A DNA stretch of 64,000 bases, taken from NCBI GenBank assembly GCA_017983615.1, contig JAGOBB010000001.1, positions 62,001 through 126,000 on the forward strand, in the 5' to 3' direction. This stretch comes from Azonexus sp. (GTDB taxonomy: Bacteria; Pseudomonadota; Gammaproteobacteria; Burkholderiales; Rhodocyclaceae). Within the stretch, counting starts at the first letter, position 1. Every line of letters starts with the position of its first letter. Shown in pieces: positions 1 to 8,373 of the stretch. Under the pieces are notes generated by a model. That model was not told the DNA's origin. It made no database searches and worked only from the letters and a program-made list of their open reading frames with translations. The translations under genes and the position numbers were made by a program.

Positions 1-509
1 CACGGATTGAGGATGCCCATGCCGGAACCGATCAGGGACGCCAGCGGCATCACCGCGACGCAGCCAATCTCTTCGAGCATCTTGGCCTGGATCGGGTCGT
101 CCGAGCAGTAAACCATGACCTGGAAACCGTCCTTGACCAGCGTCTCGGCGGCCTTCAGGGTTTCCGGCATGTTCGGGAACAGGCTGGTCGGGTCACCGAG
201 GACTTCCAGCTTGCACAGCGGGTGCCCGTCGAGCAGTTCGCGCGCCAGGCGCAGCGTACGCACGGCATCGTCGGCGGTATAGCAGCCGGCGGTGTTGGGC
301 AGGATGGTGAATTTCGACGGCGGAATGGCGTCGAGCAGGTTGGGCTGGCTGGCATCCTGGCCGATGTTGGTGCGACGGATCGCGACGGTAACGATCTCGG
401 CGCCCGAAGCGTCGATGGCGGCGCGGGTCTCGGCGAAATCCTTGTACTTGCCGGTGCCGACCAGCAAACGGGAGCGATACGCCTTGCCGGCGATAGTCAG
501 TTGATGCAT
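1..509 (-). CDS. thiG: Thiazole synthase ThiG, 3' end cut by window edge
   Basis: Makes the thiazole phosphate moiety of thiamine from 1-deoxyxylulose 5-phosphate, dehydroglycine and the ThiS thiocarboxylate in the cytosol. The first 169 residues are present, beginning [20 protein letters not shown]; the C-terminal part lies beyond the left edge. The family signature CKLEVLGD holds the Schiff-base lysine (K100), and the G-rich phosphate-binding stretch [12 protein letters not shown] is visible at the edge. It follows thiS by 15 bases on the same strand and is the last visible gene of a tight minus-strand run that starts with argS. Recognition is from the whole visible sequence, so only the length is uncertain. 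Confidence 0.95.
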   Translation of the reverse strand, partial: MHQLTIAGKAYRSRLLVGTGKYKDFAETRAAIDASGAEIVTVAIRRTNIGQDASQPNLLDAIPPSKFTILPNTAGCYTADDAVRTLRLARELLDGHPLCKLEVLGDPTSLFPNMPETLKAAETLVKDGFQVMVYCSDDPIQAKMLEEIGCVAVMPLASLIGSGMGILNP

Positions 510-524
510 GGAGCTTTCTCCGGA

Positions 525-728
525 TTAGCCGCCGCCAACGGCGACGACGATTTCGAGTTGGTCGCCCGTGACGAGCGCGGTCGTGGCGTGCTGGCTCTTC
601 GGGACGATTTCGCCATTGCGTTCGATGGCAATGCGCTTTCCGGCATAGCCGAGTTGTTCGATCAGCCCGGCAACGGTCAGCGCGTCAATGAACTGGCGGG
701 TTTCGCCATTGATTTTGAGTTCGAGCAT
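525..728 (-). CDS. thiS: Sulfur carrier protein ThiS
   Basis: Ubiquitin-fold sulfur carrier of thiamine biosynthesis. Its C-terminus is adenylated and thiocarboxylated and then donates sulfur to ThiG. The 67-residue product has the usual length and ends in the obligatory Gly-Gly (VAVGGG). It starts MLELKINGETRQF. It lies 4 bases downstream of the short-chain dehydrogenase stop and just before thiG, so it is probably co-transcribed with both. No riboswitch fits in the 4-base gap, so any thiamine control would act further upstream or not at all. Confidence 0.95.
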   Translation of the reverse strand: MLELKINGETRQFIDALTVAGLIEQLGYAGKRIAIERNGEIVPKSQHATTALVTGDQLEIVVAVGGG

Positions 729-732
729 CGGG

Positions 733-1503
733 CTATTTTAACAAGCTACGCGGCTTTCTCGGGGCGCTGGTGAACAGGCGGTCGTAAAGCCAGTTGGGCA
801 GGGCGCGCAGCAGCTTGGCGACGATGCCCATCTGCCACGGGATCACCGTGTAACTGGTGCCGCGCGCGATGGCCGCCGCGAAGCGTTCAGCGGCCCGGTC
901 GACCGGCAGCAGGAAGGGCATTTTGTAGGGATTGATCTCGGTCATCGGCGTCTCGATGTAGCCCGGCGCGATGGTCACCACCTTGATGCCATAGGGCCGC
1001 ATTTCGAGACGCAGGCTTTCCAGGTAGGCGATGGCCGCGGCCTTCGAGGCCGAGTAGGCTTCCGCCCCCGGCAGGCCGCGAATGCCGGCCACCGAGGCGA
1101 TGCCAACCAGCCGCCGCTCGCCGCCCGCCGCCCGGATAGCCGGAATGAACGGGGCGAAGGTCGCCGCCATGCCGAAGACGTTGATGTCCATGACCCGCCG
1201 GAAAGCCGCCAGGTCTTCCTCGTGTTCGGTCAGCGTGCCGGCCGAGACGCCGGCGCTGGCGACAATGATGTCCGGGGCGCCGAAGCGGCCGATGAAATCC
1301 GCCGCCGCCGCATGCAGGGCCGGCGCGTCGGTGACGTCCAGCGCGTAGCAGGCATGGCGCCCACCCAGCCGCTGGTTCAGGCTGTTCAACGCATCGCCGC
1401 GGCGGGCGGCCAGGCCGAGGGTGGCCCCTTGGGCGGCGTAGTAAACGGCAAGCGCCTCGCCGATACCCGACGAGGCGCCCGTGATGAAGACCTTAAGCGT
1501 CAA
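733..1503 (-). CDS. SDR family NAD(P)-dependent oxidoreductase
   Basis: Classical short-chain dehydrogenase of 256 residues. The Rossmann glycine motif TGASSGIG is at residues 8-15, a degenerate NAG motif (ASAG) near 82-85, the catalytic serine at S137 and the catalytic YSASK at Y150/K154. The C-terminal tail (about 40 residues, LLRALPNWLYDRLF) is hydrophobic and basic and may touch the membrane. It sits between dsbA (6 bases upstream) and thiS (4 bases downstream) in one operon. The substrate cannot be read from sequence; the position next to thiS does not by itself imply a role in thiamine synthesis. Confidence 0.85.
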   Translation of the reverse strand: MTLKVFITGASSGIGEALAVYYAAQGATLGLAARRGDALNSLNQRLGGRHACYALDVTDAPALHAAAADFIGRFGAPDIIVASAGVSAGTLTEHEEDLAAFRRVMDINVFGMAATFAPFIPAIRAAGGERRLVGIASVAGIRGLPGAEAYSASKAAAIAYLESLRLEMRPYGIKVVTIAPGYIETPMTEINPYKMPFLLPVDRAAERFAAAIARGTSYTVIPWQMGIVAKLLRALPNWLYDRLFTSAPRKPRSLLK

Positions 1504-1509
1504 GGAAGC

Positions 1510-2151
1510 TTATTTCTTGCCGCCCTTGCTTGCCTTTTCGCTGCGCGCCTGAGCGATCACCTTGTCAGCATTGGCCAGGGTTTCATTGAATTCCTTGCCG
1601 ACAACAAGGTACTTGCCATCGACGGCGAGCGTCGGCACGCCCTGGATCTTGTAGGCCTGCGCCATCTGGTCGCCGCGCTTGACCTTGCTCATCACGCCAA
1701 AGGAATTGAAGGTCTCGCTGAATTTCTTCGGATCGACGCCCTTCTTGACCGCCCACTCGGTCAGCGCCTTTTCCTCGAACAGGTTCTGGCGCTCGACGTG
1801 AATGGCCTTAAAGACGTCGCTTTCGAGACGATGCAGGTCGCCGGTCACTTCCAGCGTGTAGTAGAGCTTCGCGATGCCAACCCAGGCGGCGCGGCCGAAG
1901 GTGATCGGCACCTTCTTGACCACGACGTCACCCTGTTGCTTGGCCACCCAGGCCGTCAGCACCGGATTGAAGTCAGCACAATGCGGGCAGCCGTAGCTGA
2001 AGAATTCAAGCACCTCGATCTTGGCCGCGTCCTCGGTCGGCTGCGGTGGGGAAACCGGGGTCGAGATCTGGGCATAGGCCGGCAATGCTACGGTCAGGGC
2101 CGAAAAAAGGGCAAAAACGCCAGTAACGAAACTGCGACGGGCAAACTTCAT
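1510..2151 (-). CDS. dsbA: Thiol:disulfide interchange protein DsbA
   Basis: Periplasmic oxidase that introduces disulfide bonds into exported proteins. The product is 213 residues. A signal peptide covers residues 1-27 (basic MKFARRS, hydrophobic core, AYA cleavage site). The thioredoxin-fold active site is C55-P-H-C58 and the cis-proline loop is GVPT at P173. The start is supported by the intact signal peptide and the 9-base gap after the SPOR gene. The hydrophobic core of the signal peptide (about residues 11-23) is encoded by a copy of the dispersed AATGCTACGGT repeat read antisense. Confidence 0.93.
   Translation of the reverse strand: MKFARRSFVTGVFALFSALTVALPAYAQISTPVSPPQPTEDAAKIEVLEFFSYGCPHCADFNPVLTAWVAKQQGDVVVKKVPITFGRAAWVGIAKLYYTLEVTGDLHRLESDVFKAIHVERQNLFEEKALTEWAVKKGVDPKKFSETFNSFGVMSKVKRGDQMAQAYKIQGVPTLAVDGKYLVVGKEFNETLANADKVIAQARSEKASKGGKK
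2084..2117 (+). repeat. Dispersed uptake-signal-like repeat, copy 1 (inside dsbA)
   Basis: The invariant 11-mer AATGCTACGGT is at 2084-2094. It is followed by a GCC/GGC stem around an A6 tract (2103-2108) and a second A5 tract (2113-2117). The copy lies antisense in dsbA and supplies the signal-peptide core, with the 11-mer region read as LTVAL. Seen directly; the uptake role is inference. Confidence 0.85.
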
Positions 2152-2160
2152 GCGCTACTC

Positions 2161-2769
2161 CTATTTGGCGAGCTGGGCTTCGATGCCGGACTTGGCAAGT
2201 TCGGCCCGCACTTTGTTCAATTCATCGATCTTCGTGTAGGGACCGACACGAACCCGGTAGAAGGTCTTGTCCTGGATCATCACCTGCTGGACGACCGCCT
2301 CCAATCCCATAAACGCAAGCTTGGCCTTTTGGTTGTCAGCATCCTGCGCCGTGCTGAACGAGCCGGCCTGCAGGAAGAGCGGCGTCTTCGATTCCTTGGA
2401 CTCCTTCGGCTCTTCCTTCTTCTCTTCTTTCTTCGGCTCTTCCTTCTTGGCATCCGGCTTCGGCGCCTTGTCCGGCACCGCGTCGGCCTTGCCGGGAAGG
2501 ATGTCGTAGAACTGGAAGCGCTTCTCGGGAATCGGATCGCCCGGCTTGCCCGGCAACGCCAGCGGCTGGCCGTTGGCGGCCTGGCCTTCAGCCTTGGCCG
2601 GCGGCTGCGCCCGCTCGACGAAGGGCAGCGGCGACTTGTTGAGGTAGAAAACGACGCCGGCAGCGATCGCGACACCGATCACCAGACCGATGAACATGCC
2701 GACCAGCGTGCCGCCGGCGGCTTTCTTCTTCGCCGGCTGGTTCTTGCGGGGTTTCATATCGCGGCTCAT
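2161..2769 (-). CDS. SPOR-domain inner-membrane protein
   Basis: A bitopic membrane protein of 202 residues: a short basic cytoplasmic N-terminus, one transmembrane helix at about 21-43, a long Pro/Lys/Glu-rich periplasmic linker (about 50-125), and a C-terminal SPOR domain (about 128-202). SPOR domains bind denuded septal peptidoglycan and place proteins at the division site, as in FtsN. Here it lies 9 bases downstream of argS and 9 bases before dsbA, the usual argS-ftsN-like arrangement. It could therefore be the FtsN equivalent, but the essential FtsN segment is too divergent to confirm by eye, so no symbol is given. Confidence 0.85.
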   Translation of the reverse strand: MSRDMKPRKNQPAKKKAAGGTLVGMFIGLVIGVAIAAGVVFYLNKSPLPFVERAQPPAKAEGQAANGQPLALPGKPGDPIPEKRFQFYDILPGKADAVPDKAPKPDAKKEEPKKEEKKEEPKESKESKTPLFLQAGSFSTAQDADNQKAKLAFMGLEAVVQQVMIQDKTFYRVRVGPYTKIDELNKVRAELAKSGIEAQLAK

Positions 2770-2778
2770 CGAATTTCC

Positions 2779-4542
2779 TTACATGGATTCCGGACAGCTG
2801 ACGCCGAGGATGGCCATGCCGTTGCGGATGGTCTGGCGCACCGCGGCGGCCAGCGCAACACGGGCATCGCGCAGGGCCGCATCGTCGACCAGCATACGCT
2901 CGGCGTTGTACCAGCCGTGGAACTCGCCGGCCAGGTCCTTGAGGTAGAAGGCGATCAGGTGCGGCGCCAGGTCGCGCGCCGCGTTCTCGATCACTTCGCG
3001 GAAATGGGCTAGCTGGTTGGCGATGGCCAGCTCGCGCGGATTGCTCAGCAGCGAGAGGTCGGCCTCGGCCAGCACGGCGAGGTCGCCGTCCCACTGGTTG
3101 ATCACCGAGCAGACGCGGGCGTGGGCGTACTGGATGTAATAGACCGGGTTCTCGTTGGTCTGGCTCTTGGCCAGGTCGAGGTCGAAATCGAGGTGCTGGT
3201 CCGACTTGCGCAGCGCGTAGAAGAAGCGGCAGGCGTCGTTGCCGACCTCGCCGCGCAGCTCGCGCAGCGTGACGAACTCGCCGGAACGCGTGGACATCGA
3301 GGCCTTCTGGCCGTTGCGGTAGAGCACGGCGAACTGGACCAAGGCCACCTGCAGCTTGTCGGAATCGAGCTCCAGCGCCTTGATCGCGCCGGTGACGCGC
3401 GGGATGTAACCGTGGTGGTCGGCGCCCCAGATGTTGATGACCTTGTCGAAGCCACGCTCGAACTTGTTCAGGTGATAAGCGATGTCGGAGGCGAAGTAGG
3501 TAAACAAGCCGTTCTCGCGCTGGACGACACGGTCCTTCTCGTCGCCGAAGGCGGTGGATTTGAACCACTTGGCGCCATTCTGCAGATAGATATGGCCCTT
3601 TTCTTCGAGCAGGGCAACGCAACGCGCGACCAGCCCGGTGTCGTAGAGCGCCTTCTCGGAGAACCAGACGTCGAAATGGACGCCGAACTGTTCCAGATCG
3701 TCGCGGCAATCGGCCAACTGCTCGTTCAAGGCGTGCTGATGCACGTAGTCCCAGTCCGGACCGAGGCTGGACTTAGCGTTGGCGATCAGCGCGTCGAGAT
3801 GCAGTTCGCGCTGCTGCTTGGCCTCGTCGTCGGCCCGGCCGGCATCCGGCAGGCCCGGCGTACCGGCCAGCACGGCTTCGGCCGTACGCACATATTTGTC
3901 GCCGTGAGCATGCTTCAGCTGTTCGGCCATGTCGCGGACGTAGGCACCCTGGTAGCCGTTGGGCGGGAAGGGCACGCTGACGCCATGCTGATCCAGATAG
4001 CGCAGCCAGGTCGACAGGCCGAGGATGTCCATCTGCCGGCCAGCATCATTGACGTAATACTCGCGGGTCACATCCCAGCCGGCAAAAGCGAGCAGGCTGG
4101 ACAGCGAAGCCCCATAGGCAGCACCGCGGCCATGACCAACGTGCAGCGGACCGGTCGGATTGGCCGAGACGAATTCAACCTGCACTTTCTGGGCACCACC
4201 GAAGCGCGAGCGGCCGAAGTCGGCGCCCTCGGCCAGCACGGCCTTGACGACGTCGGTCTTGGTACCGGCATCGAGCGTGAAATTGATGAAGCCAGCGCCA
4301 GCCACCTCGGCCTTGGTCACCAGCTTGGAGGGCGGCAGTTCGGCCAGCAGCTGGTTGGCGATTTCGCGCGGATTTTTCTTCAGCGCCTTGGCCAGTTGCA
4401 TGGCGAGATTGGTCGCGAAGTCGCCGTGCGTCGGATCGCGCGGGCGTTCGAGATGAATCGGGGTTTCGGTTGCGGTCGGTGCAACGCTGGCCAGCGCCTG
4501 TTGCAACAGGGCGGTCAGCTGGATTTTGACGTCTTGGGCCAT
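2779..4542 (-). CDS. argS: Arginyl-tRNA synthetase
   Basis: Class I aminoacyl-tRNA synthetase charging tRNA-Arg in the cytosol. The HIGH motif is HVGH at residues 134-137 (within NPTGPLHVGH). The KMSKS loop is the ASMSTR variant common in bacterial ArgS. The C-terminal anticodon-binding domain ends GVSCPESM. The product is 587 residues, the normal length, when started at MAQDVKIQ. An upstream in-frame start would add 32 residues with no family resemblance and is rejected. It heads the run argS-SPOR-dsbA-SDR-thiS-thiG. Confidence 0.97.
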   Translation of the reverse strand: MAQDVKIQLTALLQQALASVAPTATETPIHLERPRDPTHGDFATNLAMQLAKALKKNPREIANQLLAELPPSKLVTKAEVAGAGFINFTLDAGTKTDVVKAVLAEGADFGRSRFGGAQKVQVEFVSANPTGPLHVGHGRGAAYGASLSSLLAFAGWDVTREYYVNDAGRQMDILGLSTWLRYLDQHGVSVPFPPNGYQGAYVRDMAEQLKHAHGDKYVRTAEAVLAGTPGLPDAGRADDEAKQQRELHLDALIANAKSSLGPDWDYVHQHALNEQLADCRDDLEQFGVHFDVWFSEKALYDTGLVARCVALLEEKGHIYLQNGAKWFKSTAFGDEKDRVVQRENGLFTYFASDIAYHLNKFERGFDKVINIWGADHHGYIPRVTGAIKALELDSDKLQVALVQFAVLYRNGQKASMSTRSGEFVTLRELRGEVGNDACRFFYALRKSDQHLDFDLDLAKSQTNENPVYYIQYAHARVCSVINQWDGDLAVLAEADLSLLSNPRELAIANQLAHFREVIENAARDLAPHLIAFYLKDLAGEFHGWYNAERMLVDDAALRDARVALAAAVRQTIRNGMAILGVSCPESM

Positions 4543-4573
4543 TGATTCGCGGCAATTAAATGCAAAACGGCGA

Positions 4574-5113
4574 TTATACGCTGTCGGTGCCTGTTTCTTT
4601 GGCGATGATTGCCGACCAGGCAGCCAGCTTTTCGGCATAACCGCGCGCCGCGTGGGCCGGACTGGTCGAGGGCAGGCGCTGCAGTTGCAGACTCATCCCG
4701 GCCAGACCAGGCAACACCTGGCGGCGAAACGTGCTCTCCGCCGCCCCGCCATTGAAAAAAACCCGCCGAATGCTACGGTGAGCGGCAAAAAAAGCCGAAA
4801 AATCATTGGCGCAAACGCTGGAATTGACGATGTCCGAATCCAGGCTACCGTAGCGCTCGCAGGCAGCAATCACGTCCCACAGCGCAATGCCGGCGGATTT
4901 CAGTTTATCCAGCCGCTGTTCGTAGGGCAGCGCAGGTCCGGCACCAATCAGGTCGCCCATGATCCGCCAGAAGGCGTTGCGCTCGTTGGCGTAATACTGC
5001 CCGGCGCGCAGCGAAGCCTCGCCGGGCATGCTGCCGAGGATCAGCACGCGGGCATCCGGATCGGTGACCGGCGGAAAACCGTGCTTCAGCGACAGGGACT
5101 GCGTGTCGCTCAA
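4574..5113 (-). CDS. DNA-deoxyinosine (hypoxanthine) glycosylase, uracil-DNA glycosylase superfamily
   Basis: A 179-residue member of the uracil-DNA glycosylase superfamily, closest in appearance to the hypoxanthine-DNA glycosylase family. Motif 1 is LGSMPGEASL, followed by YYANERNAFW, a long central helix with ALWDVIAACER and SLDSDI, and the C-terminal LPSTSPAH loop that carries the second active-site motif. The role would be base-excision repair of deaminated adenine. Its start overlaps the stop of the upstream diguanylate cyclase by 4 bases (ATGA), so the two are translationally coupled. A dispersed-repeat copy forms residues AAHRSIR and flanks. Confidence 0.8.
   Translation of the reverse strand: MSDTQSLSLKHGFPPVTDPDARVLILGSMPGEASLRAGQYYANERNAFWRIMGDLIGAGPALPYEQRLDKLKSAGIALWDVIAACERYGSLDSDIVNSSVCANDFSAFFAAHRSIRRVFFNGGAAESTFRRQVLPGLAGMSLQLQRLPSTSPAHAARGYAEKLAAWSAIIAKETGTDSV
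4769..4803 (+). repeat. Dispersed uptake-signal-like repeat, copy 2 (inside the DNA glycosylase gene)
   Basis: The core AATGCTACGGT is at 4769-4779. The copy keeps a perfect CGGC/GCCG stem around an A7 loop, where most copies have GGCC/GGCC, so the pairing rather than the sequence is preserved. It is antisense to its gene, with the core read as HRSI. Confidence 0.85.
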
Positions 5114-6624
5114 CCGCCCATGACCCGGTTCTTGCCTGCCCGCTTGGCCAGGTACATCGCCTGGTCGGCCCGCCGGATGGCGTCACTGCCGGATTCCTCC
5201 GGGGTCAGTTGGGCCACCCCGGCACTGAAGGTGATCAGGATATGCTCGCTGCCCGCCAGGTAGATGGCCTTGGTCAGCTCGCGCTGGAGGCGGGTCATCG
5301 CCTCGATACCCTGTTCCAATTCAGTGTCCGGCATCAGGATGATGAATTCCTCGCCGCCGTAGCGAGCCAGCGTGTCGCTCGGCCGCATGTTGTGGCGAGC
5401 CACGTCGGCAATATGCACCAGGGCGCCATCGCCCGCCTCATGGCCGAGGCGATCATTCAGCTTCTTGAAGTTGTCGACGTCGAGCAGACCGATCGACAGC
5501 GGCGTCTCTTTTCGGCGCATGCTGGCAATCTCGCGGATCAGCGCCTCTTCCAGACCCTTGCGGTTGAGGGCATCAGTCAACGGATCGTGGCGCGCCAGCG
5601 AACTGGCGCTATCGAGCTCCTGATGCAACTGCATCAGTTCCGCCTCGGTATGCACCACCTTTTCCTGCAGGCTCTTCAATTGCTCGCGGGAGTGCGCCGT
5701 TTCGTCGGCCATGGCATGCGCCGCCAGGATAACGCCGTCGAGCAGGGGCTTCAGATCCTCGAACGTGCTGACCTGTTCGATCTGTCGGACGCTCTCCGCC
5801 ATCTTTCCTTCGAAGAGACTGCTCGACTGGTTCATCAAGGCCAGGCGTTCGATGAACTCGGCCAGCATCTGCCGCATCTCGTGCTGCGCCTCGATGGCCC
5901 TCGACTTCGCTCGGCCCTGACGCTCCATCACGTCGCCGAGGCGGCGCTCCATCTCGTCAAGATGGCGCAAGGTAAAAGGCGGCGTCACGGTGGCCAGCAA
6001 CCCGTCGACCTGACCCTTGAGCCAGGCGTCGTCGACGCTCAGTTCGCCGATATTTTCGATGATCAGGTGCAGGAGCTTGAGCAGCGAAGCCCGAATCTCG
6101 ACCTGCTCCTCGGCAGCATAGCGCGCATGGTGCGAAAGCGCCGCCAGAACGCCCTCGACCGCCAGCACCTCGACCAGGGGCTGGCGCAGCATCAGCACCA
6201 GTTCGCTGCCCATGCCGACAGCCCGCGAATTGTCGTCGCCCAGCGCCGGCAGGATACTTTCGACAAAAGTCGCCAGCGGGCCGGCGAATTCCTGGGGCAA
6301 GACAGCAAGGCGCTCGGCCTGGGGCGACGAAGCCCCATTTCCAAGCTGCACGTAGGCCGTCAGCGCATCCCGGAAATCCTGCCAGCTCCGTTTGGCAATG
6401 GCTGAGCTGAGCCGATCCAGCTGTTCTTCCTGCTCGCCGTTTCCGGTCGGCAACGCAGCGAGCAGCGTCCGCAACGGCCCCTCGGGAAAGGGATGGAAAT
6501 CGGGAATTCCGGCAATTTCGTTATAGCAGGCCTGATAGTTGGCCGGCGTCGGCGCAAGCTGGCGAAGCGCAAGACACCGGAGTGCCTCCCGTGCAATATC
6601 GGACGGATTCTTGAGTTCGCTCAT
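5110..6624 (-). CDS. Diguanylate cyclase (GGDEF domain)
   Basis: A 504-residue protein with a C-terminal GGDEF domain (about 340-504). The active site is GGEEF at 423-427 in RYGGEEF. The RxxD inhibitory site RPSD (414-417) lies exactly five residues before it, so product feedback inhibition is expected. The N-terminal 330 residues are helical with predicted coiled-coil stretches and no transmembrane segment, so this is a cytoplasmic c-di-GMP synthase with an unknown sensory region. The start MSELKNPSD is preferred over a start 13 codons upstream that adds unrelated residues. Its last bases overlap the DNA glycosylase start. Confidence 0.92.
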   Translation of the reverse strand: MSELKNPSDIAREALRCLALRQLAPTPANYQACYNEIAGIPDFHPFPEGPLRTLLAALPTGNGEQEEQLDRLSSAIAKRSWQDFRDALTAYVQLGNGASSPQAERLAVLPQEFAGPLATFVESILPALGDDNSRAVGMGSELVLMLRQPLVEVLAVEGVLAALSHHARYAAEEQVEIRASLLKLLHLIIENIGELSVDDAWLKGQVDGLLATVTPPFTLRHLDEMERRLGDVMERQGRAKSRAIEAQHEMRQMLAEFIERLALMNQSSSLFEGKMAESVRQIEQVSTFEDLKPLLDGVILAAHAMADETAHSREQLKSLQEKVVHTEAELMQLHQELDSASSLARHDPLTDALNRKGLEEALIREIASMRRKETPLSIGLLDVDNFKKLNDRLGHEAGDGALVHIADVARHNMRPSDTLARYGGEEFIILMPDTELEQGIEAMTRLQRELTKAIYLAGSEHILITFSAGVAQLTPEESGSDAIRRADQAMYLAKRAGKNRVMGG

Positions 6625-6846
6625 GGATGCAAATAGTAGCCTCGGTCGGCAATTTGGAAGCACAACAGTGCCGAAAAGCCAGTTTATCCTATTGTGCTAG
6701 CCATTCCGCAACATTGTTTGGTCAGTCGATCATGCTGACCTGCGCCACCAAGCTCACAGTGTCAAATCGCCGGGCCGCAACCGCCGATGGCGTGTTAACA
6801 TGCTCGTTTAGCTTTGCTGCCGGCCCGACCGGCGTTTACCGTCAAT

Positions 6847-8367
6847 ATGCGTCTCTTTCGCCTGCTCAAGATCGCCTCGGTCGCCAGCCGTTTCGGCCTG
6901 GACGAGATGGTGCTCGAACACGAGCCGAGCGGCCGCCTGGTGCGCATCGCCAATGCCCTGCAATTCTGGCGCGACCTGTCGACGCCGCGCGCCGTGCGCC
7001 TGCGACTGGCCCTCGAGTCGCTCGGTCCGATCTTCGTCAAGTTCGGACAGGTGCTATCGACCCGCCGCGACCTGATGCCGACCGACATCGCCGACGAACT
7101 GGCCAAGTTGCAGGATCGCGTGCCGCCCTTCGACTCGGCGCTCGCCCTGGCAGAAATCGAGAAAGCCTACGGCCGGCCGGCCAGCGAAGTTTTCGCCGAA
7201 TTCGACCCAACCCCGATCGCTTCCGCCTCGATCGCCCAGGTCCATTTCGCCACGCTGCGCGCCGAAGATGGCAGCCACGAGGTAGCGGTCAAGGTCCTGC
7301 GCCCCAACATGCTGTCGGTCATCGAGCATGACCTGGCGCTGATGGACAACCTGGCCATGCTGCTCGAAAAGCTGTGGGCCGACGGCAAACGCCTGAAGCC
7401 GCGGGAAGTGGTCGCCGAATTCGCCAAATACCTGCGCGACGAACTGGACCTGATGCGCGAAGCTGCCAACGCCTCGCAGTTGCGCCGCAACTTCACCGAG
7501 TCCAAGCTGCTGATCGTCCCGGAAGTGCACTGGGACTTCTGCACCTCGACCGTGATGGTCATGGAGCGCATGAAAGGCACGCCGATCTCGCAGATCGACA
7601 AGCTGCGCGCCGACGGCATCAACTTGTCCAAGCTGTCGGCGGCCGGCGTCGAAATCTTCTTCACCCAGGTCTTCCGCGATGGCTTCTTCCATGCCGACAT
7701 GCACCCCGGCAACATTTTCGTTGCCCCTGATGGTCGCTACATCGCGCTCGATTTCGGTATCGTCGGCACGCTGACCGATTCCGACAAGAATTACCTGGCG
7801 CAGAATTTTCTGGCCTTCTTCCGCCGCGACTACAAACGCGTTGCCGAAGCCCACATCGAATCCGGCTGGGCGCCGAAAGACACCCGGGTCGACGAGTTCG
7901 AGGCCGCCATCCGCGCCGTCTGCGAACCGATCTTCGACCGCCCGCTGAAGGATATTTCTTTCGGCAAGGTGCTGCTCCGCCTGTTCCAGACCTCGCGCCG
8001 CTTCAATGTCGAAATCCAGCCGCAACTGGTCATGCTGCAAAAAACCCTGCTCAACATCGAAGGCCTTGGCCGCCAGCTCGACCCCGAGCTCGACCTGTGG
8101 ACGACCGCCAAACCCTTCCTTGAGCGCTGGATGAGCGAACAAGTCGGCTGGCGCGGCCTGCTCCGTACCTTCAAGCAGGAAGCGCCCTATCTGGCGCGGA
8201 CCATTCCGCAATTGCCACGCCTCGTCCACCAGGCGCTGGCCCAGCCCACCAAGGCCGACCTGCAGCCGCAGCTTGACCGCCTGATCGCCGCCCAGCACCA
8301 GCAGAACCGCTGGCTGGCCATCATCGCCCTGCTGCTCGCCCTGCTCGTCGGCGCGCTGTTCGCCTGA
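6847..8367 (+). CDS. ubiB: Ubiquinone biosynthesis accessory ATPase UbiB
   Basis: An atypical ABC1/ADCK kinase-like ATPase needed for ubiquinone synthesis, acting at the inner membrane with the Ubi complex. The KxGQ motif is in [16 protein letters not shown]. The AVKVLRP lysine strand, the DMHPGNIFV catalytic loop and the ALDFG metal-binding motif follow. A C-terminal hydrophobic helix (about 488-506) anchors it. The product is 506 residues, a family-typical length, from [11 protein letters not shown]; an upstream ATG would add 11 residues without similarity. Divergent from the diguanylate cyclase and 6 bases ahead of the SNF2 helicase. Confidence 0.95.
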   Translation: MRLFRLLKIASVASRFGLDEMVLEHEPSGRLVRIANALQFWRDLSTPRAVRLRLALESLGPIFVKFGQVLSTRRDLMPTDIADELAKLQDRVPPFDSALALAEIEKAYGRPASEVFAEFDPTPIASASIAQVHFATLRAEDGSHEVAVKVLRPNMLSVIEHDLALMDNLAMLLEKLWADGKRLKPREVVAEFAKYLRDELDLMREAANASQLRRNFTESKLLIVPEVHWDFCTSTVMVMERMKGTPISQIDKLRADGINLSKLSAAGVEIFFTQVFRDGFFHADMHPGNIFVAPDGRYIALDFGIVGTLTDSDKNYLAQNFLAFFRRDYKRVAEAHIESGWAPKDTRVDEFEAAIRAVCEPIFDRPLKDISFGKVLLRLFQTSRRFNVEIQPQLVMLQKTLLNIEGLGRQLDPELDLWTTAKPFLERWMSEQVGWRGLLRTFKQEAPYLARTIPQLPRLVHQALAQPTKADLQPQLDRLIAAQHQQNRWLAIIALLLALLVGALFA

Positions 8368-8373
8368 TCGCCG

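Noticed and set aside
1222-3012. A 596-codon plus-strand frame across the SDR, dsbA and SPOR genes
   Set aside because: It runs antisense across three separate confirmed genes and their gaps.
4543-4638. N-terminal extension of argS
   Set aside because: The added 32 residues are not family-like; MAQDVKIQ is the normal ArgS start.
4847-4861. A TACCGTAGCG string near copy 2 that resembles part of the core
   Set aside because: It lacks the AATG end and the A/T tracts; it encodes ordinary residues of the glycosylase.
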